Origin: Magnolia sinica
Lineage: Eukaryota; Streptophyta; Magnoliopsida; Magnoliales; Magnoliaceae
Direction: 5' to 3'
Length of the DNA stretch: 64,000 nt
Assembly (NCBI RefSeq): GCF_029962835.1
Contig: NC_080588.1
Span: 68,478,501-68,542,500 of the forward strand
In this document: positions 44,419-57,378 of the stretch, piece after piece
Position numbering within the stretch: position 1 is the first letter of the stretch
How the letters are laid out: every line of letters begins with the position of its first letter
Made by a program: the position numbers and the translations under genes
Notes under the pieces: model-generated
What the model was told of the DNA's origin: nothing
Databases searched by the model: none
What the model saw: only the letters and a program-made list of their open reading frames with translations

Positions 44419-47400
44419 AGCACTGTAATGACCCAAAATTTTGGTACACGTGCGTACACATACATGTATGTACAATTGCCTTCATTGGAGTATACACCCA
44501 TTGACCCATGCATACATCCACGCACCCATGCACACATGCATCTATCGGCTCATATAAATTATGACCATTGATGTGTGATCGTTTTGCTTAGTGTGAACTA
44601 TTAATTAATGTCATTAATGATTACATGATTTTGGTAGAATATATTTAAGTTTATTTATAATGCACTCTCTTAATTCATATACTTAAGACCACGTGTTTAA
44701 TTATTAACTAATCCAAATCTAGCCAACATCAACTATTGACTGTGCACTGAGATTAATCTGATCTTAACCACTAGATTGTTGTTAAAAAATAAAATAAAAA
44801 TCGAGAACAACCCATTTTTTGTGGGAACCAACTCCACCGTCCGCTTGTGTGTGGCCCACCTGAGTTTCAGATCAGCCTCATTTTTTTGCTTTATATCTTC
44901 TCTTGGCCAGGCCGAGATGATGGACGGATTAGATTTAAATTATTGTTAGTGTGACCCACTATATCTTAAAAAATAAAAATAAAATAAAAAATGAAAGTTA
45001 TATCTTCCGCACTACTAAACCACTTTCTCCACTTTTCTTCCTTTTTGTACGGTAATGGCCGCCGAACCTCCCACTAAATGAAACCGTCCCATAATTCCAC
45101 TCCTCCATTTCATTACGCATCCATTTATAAAAAAAAAAAAAAAAAGAACCGAATGAATCAATCAAATTAAAAAAAAAAAATTTGAGTGAAGGAGAGAAAG
45201 AGCTCTGTAAATCAAGATAGAGAGATTAAAGCGGGGCCGGATCATCAGACTTTAAGGTAGGTGATCTTAACATGAAATTTATCATTTTCAGTTATTATTA
45301 TAAAATAATCTACTCATTTAGAAATTTCTATTTTATTCTTTTTTTAAATATTTAATGCTGAAATAATTTATAGATAAATAAAATAAAATAAATTTACAGA
45401 ATAAAATAAATAGTTTATTTGAGATTATTTTATCAATTCTTAAATGTTTTGTTAAGAGAAAAAAATATTAAATTAAATTTCAAATAAATTATAATATCCT
45501 ATAATATTTTACAGTATAAACAGAATATATAATTAATTATTAAAGAATTGATGATTCATTACGTAGAAGTGAGTATAAGTGATGTAAGATTGATAAGTAT
45601 GCATAAGCAAATATGATTATGAAAATAAAATAAAAATATATAATAATAATAACAAATTATAAATTATATAATTGTAATATATAATTAGTATTAATATGAT
45701 ATATAATAAGATATATAATAAAATAAAATAAAATAAAAAGGTTTATAAGATCATTAAGGTATAGTAAAATATAAATATTATGTTTCATAATAATATAATA
45801 GTAATACAATATAATTGTAGGTTACAAAAAAAAATAATAATAATGACAAAATATATAACATAATTAAAGTAAATATGTGTAAAATAATATTATATTACAT
45901 AATTAATTCATAAGTATTTAATATTATTTATATGATTATGTTATATGTAAAAAAAAGTTTTATCTGATAATATAGAAAAGTTGTAATAAATATAATTTAT
46001 TATTTCTAAAAAAAAAATTATGTAAATGATGATATTAACAATTTAACATAAAAGTAATATAATAATTATATTAAATGTGTCACCCCCCAAACCCGGGAAT
46101 CGGATCCACAGGAATTCCGATCGCCGAATCCGGTGCCGACAGCCTCCGTAGTACCCCATTCTCGGTTCCCAACGCTTATACGCCAGATTCCGATCCTGGG
46201 ATCCTATAAGGAGGATTTTTTTTTTGTTTAACTCGTAATAAGCATAACCACAAGATTACCCAAATCTCAAAGGCAACATCATCATCACATATCCACTAAT
46301 ATAATCAGTTGAGTACAGTGCTGGAAGGAAATACATAAATAAAAACCAAGCCCTAGAAGACCGCCGCACGCTCCAAGCTCAACATTACTGCAACCTAACA
46401 TCACCTGCACGCATCTATCGTGCATAAGCTTATAGAAAGCTTAGAGGGTGGTGTAAGTGTGTGCACAAGGTAAGTGCCAAGTATTCCATATCAGAGTAAT
46501 CAAATTAAGTGGAAGTACTGATAAGTCCATGGATCATACAATATCAGGGTACACATCATAAATCAACTATGCAAATGAGGAGTCAAAGCGAGCCAAATAT
46601 TAGATGCCGAGGATACAATATCATAAATAACACAATATCGAAAGTACTGGTAATCCATAAATTGTATAATGTCGAAATAAGCAGAAATACTGACAAGGGC
46701 ATGAATTATCATAGTAATCAGAATATTAACAAGATCATAAATCATACGACAACAGAGTAAGCGAAAATATGGACAAGTCCGTGAGTCAATCAATGTTAGA
46801 ATATGCAATGTGGAACAACTATACAAGTGAGGTATCATAGATAGCCAAATATCAGACGTAGAGGTTGCAATACATTATACATTCCTGATGAGTAACAGGA
46901 ATAGCGTCAGCCATACCTAAACTATATAAATGCAGAGACTCAATAGCCCAAAATGCCATATGCCATGAATGTTCTGCAATATGCGGTGCAGATGGAATGA
47001 CCATACTGGAGTGTGAAGTCGGGATGATAGTACGCAATATCGCAGCTATGGGGTCCATCACAAGGGACTTCTATCCAAACCAGTCCCATACCTAAATTTG
47101 GATAGTTAGACTCAATGTGGTAAACTCCTGATCTCAGGTTAGTCGCGCGCCCCAACCGAAATCCTGGCCATTGCGAAAGCACTCGTAACAAATAGTTGCG
47201 CACCACCAACCCGAGTGGATAGTGAATGAATGAATGCATGAATGAGTATGCAACTCCTACTCACTAAATCCACATATCAGTACAGTTCATCTTTGGGATC
47301 ATCACCAGGGTCTATTACACTACGCCAGCTTGCCACCCCTATCCGAGCGCACAACCAGGTAAGCATAAGAAACCTCACTATCCGCCTTACCAATAGTCTG

Positions 47401-48049
47401 TCAATACCTATCCGGCAAGTCGATAGCGGACCCATTCACGAGCTGGTCAAACTCAGCCTAGTATTGCCCCCTACCCTCGGGCGAGTAAGGCCACACCCCC
47501 TCCCAACCGACCACGACACAGTTGGAGACGCGGCCTCCTGGTATTCGGCACTCGGGTGCTCATGTATCCACTCGGTCTCGACGTTGGGGCGTCTCCTGGA
47601 TACGGAGGTTTAGGGATTTTCACCCAGGGACATCTATGACGCCTGTATGCTAGAACCAAACATTTTCGGTGTCCTATTTGGCCATCCACGATATGCCTGT
47701 GGAGGCTACGGCCCTGATGTCGCTAGGGCATACAGTAATCATAATGCGAGATCCATGAGTCATACAATCCAGTCATGCATCAGTCCTGCACATACCACGT
47801 GCTCATATGAGATAACCTCCACCTATCAGGGAGTCTCATAACAACATGCTGAATGACATATGCAATGATCAACCACCTCTCATAACAAACATGCAGATGA
47901 TGCGTATGGGCATGTATCATGATGCTATGCCGCCACATACTCATAACCGGTATCCACATCCAGCATCGATAATCGACCTCGACCATGTGGACATTTAACC
48001 AACATTGCCCCCAAGGAATGGCCTACATAGAGTTAAACATATAATGGGC

Positions 48050-49010
48050 CCACGGCTTCACACAAGGGCCTAGTATTCAACACAATGGGTCTTACTCAAG
48101 GGCCACATATACACAACAGGTGGACCCTGCTCATGGGCCTAATACATATCACGATGGGCCTTGCCCATGGGCCATGAATACATCACAATGGGCCTTGCCC
48201 ATGGGCCTCAAATACAGGACATGTGGGCCCTACACATGGGGCTTGAATACATCAAATGGACCATGCGTCATAGGCTTAATACATATCACAATGGCCCTCA
48301 ACTATGGGTCACATATACATCATATAGGTCTCGACAATCGGCCTCGACAAATCGACACCGATAATCTACATCGATAATTAGCACCGACAATCAGCATTGA
48401 TAATCAACACCGATGACCGGTCACATAGACAAGACTGGGTCCATAGATGAACATCTAATCAACCATAATATAAAGATCAGCCCTCGGCCGTGGTTATATC
48501 AAATCTGGTAGCATGGAGCCATCCGTCTGTGGTAAATGGGGCCCACTTATTTAGGTTAACCCACGAAGAGAATGATGAGAATGGGCCTGATAAGGCCTAA
48601 GGAAGGGTCACAATGTGGACATCTAACCATCACTGCCCAGTAATGTGGACATTAAACCAACGTTGCTCCCAAGGAGTGGTCCACATAGAGTCAAACATAA
48701 GGTGGGCCCAAATATCCAACAAGTGGGCCTCAAACAGTCATCACAGGTGGGCCTTACACATACAGCACGTGGGCCTACACATCACGGTGGGTCGATACAT
48801 TGGGCCTTGCCATTGGGCCTAATATATACATCACGGTGGGTCGCATCATTGGGCCGCACCAATGGGCCTCATACAATTCAAGTAGGGCCTCAATAAATGG
48901 GTCAGAAATATATCACAATAGGCTACGACATACAGGCCAGAAATACGTTGCAATGGGCCGCACTAATACATCAAGGTGGGCCTCTTTATATGGGCCGCAC
49001 CAAAAATCAT
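48050..49010. repeat. Array of short GGGCC units in the inner LTR fossil
   Basis: Roughly every 25-45 bp there is a variant of ATACATCACAATGGGCCTTG or CCATGGGCCTCAAATAC. Units are degenerate rather than exact. They keep several frames open by chance; those frames are not genes. Confidence 0.6.
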
Positions 49011-49829
49011 TTCAATAGTTGTAGGTATAACATGTGTATCACTACACCCATGGCCCATGTATGATGATCAGCACTGGTACAAACAAATCCATGTAAATCG
49101 GCGCCAACCAAACATTGTCGAGCACTATCCCAACATTATGGATGAGGTGGATACAAAATACGAACATCTAGGCGGGGCGCACAAGTAGACGGTGTGGGTG
49201 AAGTACACATAGCATGGTGGGCCTGTACAGTGTAGGCGGGCCCAGCACATGCAGCAAGAGGGTCCTGCGCCATCAAGACGGGTAGATGGTGCGGATATAC
49301 AATACATTTATCACGGCGGAATCACACATTGAAAAGGGCCTTATATACATCATATTGGGCCTCGACCCATGAGCCCCAAATACATCTAATGGGCTGCAAC
49401 ACAGGGACCTCATATATAACAAGGTGGGCCTTAACAATGGGCCATAAATATGGTAAGTGGGCCACACCACATGGCCACGTATATATCAAATGAGCCACAC
49501 TCAAATATAAGTGGTGATAATGATTTCCACTACTAAAATTTTCAAGGCCCGCCATAAATTTATTTCTCATCCAATCTAATCATAAGATCTCAAGGATTTT
49601 CAAAGATAGCCATTCAATCCTCACCGTGCACTATGGTCTACTTGATAAATAAATCTGTCTTATTTTCATCCCGAACCTAAAAATCATTTTTTTCAAAAAT
49701 GGTTGGACGGTTGGATGAAACACATGTCCCATAGGGATGGAAGGTATAGATAAGTCACATATTCCGTGATGGAGGTCCACAATTGTGGACACAACACATA
49801 CATAAATGGGTCTTAAGTAAGACCCACCA

Positions 49830-50260
49830 AAATGTTTACTTTCCACCCAAACTAGGGCCCAACATACTGTCCATCCAAACTGAGGCCAACATGATGTTTA
49901 TTTTTCCATCCAAACTGGTCATAGGGTCACATGGGCCTAGGGCCCACTGCAATATTTATTTGCATCCAACCTGTTGATAAGGTCATATAGACCTGGGGCC
50001 CCCATAATATTTATTTCCATTCAAACCTGTTGATAAGGTCATACAGACATGGGGCCCACTACAACATTTATTTTTCTCCCAACCTGATGATAGGGTCACA
50101 CGATCATGGGACCCACTGAAATGTTTACTTGCATCCAATCTGTTGATAAAGTCGCATGGGCCAGGGGCCCAATGCAATATTTATTTACCATACAACCAGT
50201 TTATAAGGTCACGTGGGCCTTTGGCCCTTTGTAATATTTATTTGTACACCAAACTTTTGG
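49830..50260. repeat. Tandem array of the foldback core, period about 55-63 bp
   Basis: About seven units follow the pattern CCTGTTGATAAGGTCATAYR, then a GGGGCCCAC string and AATATTTATTT. Starts of the GATAAGGTCA-like word fall near 49974, 50030, 50087, 50142 and 50201. In reverse complement the unit equals the centre of the dispersed foldback elements (GACCTTATCAAAAGGTTGAA, then AAATAAACATTACGGTGGGC). Confidence 0.75.
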
Positions 50261-53200
50261 TACGATTATGTGGTCCTGGGGTCCACCGTGATGTAGTTCA
50301 CAAATCCAACCCATTCATTGCGTGTGTCCCACCAATTTAAGGGTCCAAACCGAGTTTCAGGTGGATCCAAGCTGCATGTGGATCCCAGCAGTTGATTTCA
50401 TGTGGCTTGGCATACCACCACATGAAAGGTGATGGTGTGGGCCATATAACAACTTTTTATGACTTATTTTTGGAATCAACGCATCATAAAAGGGGACCTA
50501 TGAAATGAATGGCATGGATGTAGAACATACATCATGGTAAGGTCCACAATTGGGGCCAAGGGGGCCTCCCTATTTAACTTTGGATGTCCAGGAGTCTGGA
50601 CGTCAAGGTATACATGCATATATAGATATATAATTTTTTTTTTCTTTTATCCTAGGTGGGACCCACATTAATCAGATCTACTCCGTCCATTATATGTGTC
50701 CCATAAACTTAGAGGTCCAAACCAAGTTTCAATCACATCCAAAACTCAGGTAGGCCCCACCAAATGATTTTATATGCTTAGGCATGTTTTCACATGATTT
50801 TAGATGGTGTGGCCCGACCGAGTCCCGCATAAGGCTGATTTTTGGGATGGACATCTGGATTGTGGGGACCCATCAAATTCATGGTGTTGATGGTCGAAAC
50901 ACATCACGTTGGGGCCCACAAATAGGGCCGTGCGGCCCTGCCAGACCGTCCGCCCGCCAGCCGCAGGCAACGCCTGCACGTACTGACAGTGGCAGCGCTG
51001 CGGTTGCTGTTGGATGTTTTTTTTTTTTTTTTAATGCCGTTTTCTCACAGATTTTCACAGGTGGGGCCTCATCAGAAAAATCTGCTCCACTCATTGGCTT
51101 TTATACCCCAAGACCATCCAAACAAGCCCGATATGTAGAATATTTTTGACGAATAAAAACATTTAGGCGGATTTTAACGGTAAACATTATTATTTCCTAT
51201 GGTATGGCCCGCTTGATTGTCAGATCAGCCTCATTTTTTGGTTCAACGCCTAAAATGAGCTGAGAAGTCAAATGGACGGCGTGGATTTTATACATACATC
51301 AAGGTGGGGTCTGCATGAGCAGCCCACCCCAAAGCACTCTTCCTTGTTTCTTTTTTTTTTTTTTTATTACACCACCATAACAACAGTACATGCACTCCAC
51401 GATGGCCGCTTCGTGTCCAGCGTCCAGGGGACGCTGGACAGCATGGATATAACACAATCATCATGGTGGGTCCCACGTATATGTGGCCCACGTGTCATCA
51501 GGGTGGGTCCCACATGAGCGTGGCCCACCGTTCTTAAATCAATTTGATGTTTGTGTGTTTCCACCACCATAAGGTAGGGTCCACATGATTTGGACGGTTT
51601 GGGTGAAACATACCTCAAGGTGGGGTCCATCCAAGTGGGCCACACATCACATCAAAAAAGAGAAGGAGGAAGAAAGGGCACCCACCTCATGATCCTCTTA
51701 GACTTCTTCCGCCAACACGATTTAAAGCTCCAAGAAAACGATTCTGACGGTTGAGATGGACTTTGGATGGTGGAGATGGAAAGTAAGAAGGTGGGCCACA
51801 CATGGCATTCTCTCATGGAGGTGGACGTTGGCTCTCATGGTTGCTTGGAATGGAGAGAAGTGAAAGAGAGAAATGATGTAAGGGAGTGATGGGAGAGAGG
51901 GATGGTGAGGTGATGGGAATTAATGAGTTTGACTTATAGGGAAAAGGGAAGGTAAGGTGGTAGGGTAGGGTGATGTTACCCTTAGGGTGACATCATAGTA
52001 ATTATGTTTGTAGGAAAGTACAACAACAGGGATAGGTGGGTCCTGCGATCAAGCAATCAATGGCAGCGATAATGCACGGGTCGGATCTCATAATCTGAGC
52101 GTCGCATTGACGCACGAGACGCATCGTTGGAACCGCGACGATGGTACGGTTGCAATGATATAGGTCTCGGCTTGAGTCGGCTCGAATTTACAGGATATGA
52201 CCCAAGAGCGTGCGCAAATGCTACCTGCGGGTCGTTGAAATTTGACTGGGAGGACCGCGAAAATTTACGGAACAGTACGGGCGAGAAAACGGGTCTTACA
52301 AAATGTATTAAACAAAAGTAAATTTATTAATTTAGATAGTCAATTATAAAATAAGATTAATCATACTGACATAATGTTGTAACAAATAATTTATATAATA
52401 GTAATAGTATTCAAAGTCTAAATTAATATCTTCCTTGACCTTATTCAATTTAGATTTAAAAATAAATAATAATAAAATTCTGAATTTAGATTTAAATAGT
52501 TAGATAAAAAAATAATAATAATAATAAATTTTAAATTATCAATAATAATTTAATTACATTATTAATGTTATATTATATAAATTAGTGTGATAATTTTTGT
52601 TCTGTAAATATTAAAATCCAAATTTTAATTCTAAAATTTAAAGAGTTAATTAAATTAAATTTAAATGAACTTAAGTTTAAGAAAATTTTCAAAATTTTGG
52701 AATTGAAATTAAATTGATTAGATTTCTATATTTTGGAATTCTAGTGATTAATGTGTATTTAAAACTTTATTAAATTAAAATTTTAATAAAATATAATATT
52801 AGATTTTTAAACTTAAAAAAAAAAATATTTTCCTTGTAGTTCAAAATTTTTGTTTAAATTAAAATTTAAATAATTTATCGATTAAACCTGAATATACATT
52901 CTCAATAAATTATCAAAAAGAAATTAAAATTTGTTATAAAATAATCAAGTTATTTCAATACATATGTGTGCGTATGTGTGTGTGTGTGTGTATTTGTTAA
53001 GTTTATGTGATAAATAAAATAAAAATTTTAATTTTAGAATTTAGTGAATAAAAATAATAAATATTTTTATGCTAATATTTAATATTATTTAAGTAAAAAA
53101 ATTTAATTTAATTAAAGTTAGAAATTAAATAAAATTTCTTGTACATTGTTTTACTGTAATTTCTAAATTAAATAATAGTAAAAATAATATTTTATTTAAG

Positions 53201-54131
53201 TATTTAAATTATTAAAGTTTTAACAAAATGATATTTAGAATTATTAATTTGAAATAAAAATTTATATTGTTAATATTTTCGATTGTAAAACAGTGATTCA
53301 TCTTACACACCATATCAGCCCAACAACACGGACAGTAGAAAACTTTGATTGGAAACAGTCATGGTTAAATAGACTAACCTGAAATCCAAACCATTCATTA
53401 AATAGACCACTTAGGTGTTATTTTCTTTTGGTAGATGGTGTCGTGATACTCAACTTCTCACGCATCCAGCGAGTGTAGACAACAAGTTAATGCTGTGTTG
53501 CGTCAGTTGGAGAAACTCGTTGAGAGCGTAAGCATGGGTCAGGTCTAGCATGCGACGCTAAGTAGGTCGTGGGCGTATGGTTTAGTCCAGAAATCGACGG
53601 TCCAAATATCAGGTGGGTGATTCTCCTCCATTTATGAACTTTCTGATTTTCTTTATTTTAGAAAATTTATTTATTTAACATAATGACTTCAAATTAATAT
53701 TGTCAAATTCCTTTATACGTAATATCTACTTTTCTAAATTTTAGCATTTACTGAATCTGATTAACTTGTAGAGTTAGATTTTAATCTAACTTTTATTTCT
53801 GAAATTTGGTGTTAAGATTTAGACCTTAAATCTGTGTTTAAGTAATTGATTTAAATTAATTGGTTTAAAATAATATTAATTAATTTGATTTTAAATTTTG
53901 GTTTAAAAAAATGATAAAGAAAATAGCTTGATGTTTCAGTAAATTTCAGAAATTGAATTTTTATGGCATCGAATTTCTACACATTTGTATAGAACTTGCA
54001 TTATTGTATAGGGATTTAAATAATTAAATTATTTCGCTACTGATTTTGGAATAATTCATGACATGCATTCATCTATACTGATTACGGAATTATGGAAAAA
54101 GAAAGAAAATTGAGAAACTGATTGTGGTATT

Positions 54132-54266
54132 AGCAAGTAGGGCAATCGTGTCCCTTGGGTGAAAGATCCTAAAGCCAGTAAGTAGGGCAATCGTGTCTCT
54201 TGGGTGAGAGACCCTAAAGCTAGCAAGTAGGGCAATCGTGTCCCTTGGGTGAAAGACCCTAGAACC
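54132..54266. repeat. 45-bp tandem repeat, three units, in the outer LTR fossil
   Basis: Units start at 54132, 54177 and 54222; each holds AAGTAGGGCAATCGTGTC and CTTGGGTGARAGAYCCTA. The 45-bp length keeps a repetitive frame open on the minus strand. Confidence 0.85.
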
Positions 54267-54956
54267 CGTTGGATCCTTCGGAGTCTCCTTTGTGTACGGC
54301 GTATGAGTACAATTGTGTGCGCGGACATACGTCAGAGGTACAACTGGAGCAGTAGTCTGACCAGCTAACGTACAAATGAGTTCCTCACCACGAGGTACAA
54401 GTGTGTAGGCGTTAATGCAACGTAACCATACACCTAAGTACGGTGTTGTAAGATGTGATGATTATTTAATTTTATTATTGAATTCATGATAGTGTAGCAT
54501 TCAGTACGTCTTTATGATTCCAGTATCGCATTCATGTAATATTTAATATTCAATATTTTGATTCATGTTTTAAATTTCAAGAAAGTAATTTTATTATTTG
54601 TTTAATATAAATCTAGAAATTTCAGATTTGGTTGGATAAGATCCCACGAGCGGTTGTGCTCATACCCAAAATAACAATGTTTCAGGGCATCAGAGTTTAG
54701 TCAAGGACAAAGTGGAGTGAAGATCCAATCATCAATTTACTTATCTTTTATTTGTACCGATGGAAAAAAAAAAATGTATAACAAAAATTTAGAAGTGAGT
54801 TTAGGCTGTAATAGTTAAAGGTTGTATTTGATGAGCGTTATTATTGTAATGAAATTAATTAAGTGTAGTTGTGAATGTTTAATATTAAATCATGATCTGC
54901 GATTCGGACCTGCGTCTGGTCAACTCGGGTACCGAATTTCGGGGCGTGACAAGCAC

Positions 54957-55739
54957 AACACTGATGGTGCTTGGATAAAAAAATCTTCAATCAAATGGTC
55001 GAAATATTCCAACCTATGATTTTTTTTTTTAAAAAAAATCCCACATCCACTGTGAGGCCCATCATATTAACGGTTTGGTATGCATCATTGAAACATCACC
55101 CGACAGATATAGATTCGATGTATCCTAACTAAACTTGCAACGTACGGTAGCAAATCTTCTGATGGCTGTATCGTATCATTTCCGTTTTGTTTAGTCAGAC
55201 GCGGTTGTAACACGTGGACTACTAAAGTTGATTTTGCACTCAGCCGGTCGGGTCACTCACATGGAAGATCGGAACGGTTCAAGAGATGGGAGCCACCATG
55301 GATAGGACGTGAAAACGGTCGGATGATGCGATGGAGAGCGATCTCTCCACAGGACACGTGGTAAGATGATGTGCAGATCAGGTCCGATATTTCTGATGAT
55401 TTATTTCTCAAAAAATCACTCTTATTATACAATCCTATCCATCTGATCGATGGCCATGAAAGATTCTTACGAAAATGAAAACAGCTGATAGGAAAATATG
55501 CAGGGGGATGAACTGTATTAAAAATAATGGATAGGATTGTCTCTAGGGTTTTATTTTTAAATCTAAGCCATCGGTCACGGTGCTGGTATATGAGTAGACC
55601 TGATTAGCACATCACCTTAAAATGAGTCCCATGGAGAGATGCTCCACCATATCAGGGTGATTTGACATCTACCGTATCATTTCTCCTCAAAAAATACATT
55701 TACCAAAGAACGATCGTACACATTAGATACGGTAGACTG
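54957..55739. other. Spacer right of the outer LTR fossil
   Basis: Carries CACGTG boxes near 55212 and 55354. A stretch (55345-55590) resembles the upstream DNA of coiled-coil paralogue 1 (36845-37055). No coding sequence of that family was found next to it. Confidence 0.4.
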
Positions 55740-56860
55740 TACAGGACCCACCATGATGTATACGTATTATCCATGCCGTCCATCTGTTTTACGACATCAT
55801 AAAATGGCATGAACCCAAAAATAAAGTCCATCTGTTTTACCACATCATTTTATGGCATGAACCCAAAAATAAAATATAAAGATCAAGTGGACCACACCAA
55901 AAGTAATTGAATGCTACCGTTGAAAACTTCATAGGGCTACGAAAGTTTTCTGTCAAGCTAATATATATGTTTTACATTTATCCATGTCTTTGCGACTTTA
56001 TCAACAGGTTGAATGACAGATGGGGGTGTACATGAACCGGGCTTGCTGGATTAGCTCGTTCCACTTGACTCAAAAAAGCTTGATTCAACTTGGTTTGAAA
56101 CTGAGTTCGAGCCAAGTTGAGCTGATTTTTTGAGCTCGAAAATGAGTTCGAGCTGAGTTCGAGTAGGCCCTAACTTGACTTGACTTAAATTGAACCCAGC
56201 TCAAATCGAACTTGAATCGAATCAGTTTGGTGACTCAATTACTTTGCCATTGATGTTGCTCACCAACTATTTGATAAAATGACTCAATGAGATGTGGCCG
56301 GTGGCAAGGAAGGTTTGGCCAGTGGCAAGCAAGGTGTGTATATTAAATAAATACCTTTTTTCTCTCTCTCCTTTTTTTTTAAAAATAATTTATTTCATGT
56401 TACTTAAGAGGTGTTTGATAAAACACTAGTAAAACCAGTGCCTTTGTTTGTAAAACAATGGGTTTTTAAAGTTGTAGTTCAGGTGTTTGTGAAAATGCCT
56501 CAATGGTAAACTCGGCTTGAACTCCACCCGCACTAGCCTGAGCTGTTGACGGAACCGAGCTGAGCTGAGCTGAGTTCGAACTAATGACGCCAGTGTTCTA
56601 GCCAAGGCCAGCTCCCCTATAGAAAATCTGACAAATATATATATCCTTGTGGGCTGTAGGAAGGTTTCAACGGTGGCTGTCACTATCCCCACTGTTTGTT
56701 GTGGTGTGGGCCACCTGAGATTTAGTTATGATTTAATTTTGGACTCAAGATCTAAAACAATTTTCTAAAATGGATGGACAGTGTGGATAATACACATACA
56801 TCACGGTGGGCCCCACAGAATTTCCTGGGTACAAAATAGACATCCGGCCCCAGTTCGTTA
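55740..56860. repeat. Foldback MITE split by a hAT-type element
   Basis: Left arm 55740-56020 (GACCCACCATGATGTATACG, ATGCCGTCCATCTG) and right arm about 56635-56860 (AAATGGATGGACAGTGTGG, ACATCACGGTGGGCCCCACA) are the two halves of one foldback. The hAT-like element at 56021-56620 sits near its centre, where intact copies read GGTTGAATGACAAATAAACA. The left arm has a small internal duplication (CATGAACCCAAAAATAAA at about 55810 and 55857). Confidence 0.6.
56021..56620. mobile_element. Non-autonomous hAT-type element, right end worn
   Basis: Left end TGGGGGTGTACATGAACC matches the family. The right end (CAGCTCCCCTAT) is degraded. Arms are rich in GAGTTCGAGC motifs. No clear 8-bp duplication remains. 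It lies inside a foldback element. Confidence 0.55.
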
Positions 56861-56896
56861 GGGTTGGACACCAATTTCCTGCGGAAGGTTGTGCCA

Positions 56897-57378
56897 TGAA
56901 GTTCCCGGGCTCGTAAGCTACGTGGGCCACCACGATGTTTTTGAGAAATCCACATCGTTCATCTGTTTTGCCGGATCCGTTCAAGACAAGATAACAAAAA
57001 TGAGGAGGATCCAAAACTCAAGTGAGCCACGCGGGAGTAAAAAATTGGGGAAAGACATTCCTACCGTTGAAATCTTCCTGGATCCACCTTGATGTTTATC
57101 TGTCATCCAGACCATTCAAATAGTCACTCCCAATTGAATGAACTGAAAACGAAAAAAACTCATAGACTGATACAAAACACTTGTGCCACAATGAATATTT
57201 CAACGGTGTTCGTTCAATCCCCACCTTTTCCTCTCGCGTGGGTCGGTTGAGATTTGGATCTTCCTCATATATGGTCCCCCGTCCTAAAATGAGCTGTAAA
57301 ATGGATGGACGGGGTGGATTTCTCGCAAACATCACAGTGGACCCACGTAGCTTCCGAGCAGCGCAGGAACTTCCTAAT
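56897..57378. repeat. Foldback MITE (GGGCCC family)
   Basis: Left arm GAAGTTCCCGGGCTCGTAAG then CTACGTGGGCCACC. The right arm mirrors it: GTGGACCCACGTAGCTTCCG then AGCAGCGCAGGAACTTCC. Further inward GATGTTTTTGAGAAATCCAC opposes GTGGATTTCTCGCAAACATC. No target duplication recognised. Confidence 0.7.

Larger units (their letters stand above)
46078..52300 (-). mobile_element. Inner LTR-type fossil nested in the outer one, minus orientation
   Basis: The 5-bp duplication AAATG (46073-46077 and 52301-52305) is exact. On the plus strand it reads TGTCACCCCCCAAACCCGGG at the left and ACGGGTCTTACA at the right. In minus orientation it thus starts TGTAAGACCCG and ends GGGGGGTGACA, the same end design as the outer element. 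A TATA-like CTATAAG (minus) lies near 51937, at the expected upstream end. The length is 6223 bp with no coding domains and no second LTR found, so it is a very long solo LTR or a non-coding derivative. It contains foldback pieces and their tandem amplification (48050-50260). Younger than the outer element. Confidence 0.7.
44424..54951 (+). mobile_element. Outer LTR-type fossil (probable solo LTR, Gypsy-like), split by a nested element
   Basis: The 5-bp duplication AGCAC (44419-44423 and 54952-54956) is exact. The element starts TGTAATGACCCAAAATTTTG and ends TTTCGGGGCGTGACA, fitting TG...CA termini. Without the nested insert it is about 4.3 kb. A TATA-like TTTATAAAA (about 45125) precedes a GGGGCCGGATCATC motif (about 45233). 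A 45-bp tandem repeat lies at 54132-54266. I see no gag-pol sequence and no second LTR, so a long solo LTR is the simplest reading. The end motifs recall Del/Tekay-type chromovirus LTRs, but that is inference. Target duplication intact, body AT-rich and worn: moderately old. Confidence 0.75.

Noticed and set aside
47242-48377. Open frames in the inner LTR fossil
   Set aside because: No similarity to known element proteins; frames depend on repeats and worn non-coding sequence.
50784-51149. 121-residue plus-strand frame with an Ala/Arg-rich stretch
   Set aside because: It lies within the inner LTR fossil, crosses a poly-T run and foldback pieces, and shows no domain.
54132-54266. Regular repeats that might suggest a CRISPR-like array
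   Set aside because: Units are contiguous without unique spacers, in a plant LTR fossil.
54056-54328. Minus-strand frame with repeated RLPYLLALGS
   Set aside because: Produced by a 45-bp tandem repeat whose length is a multiple of three.
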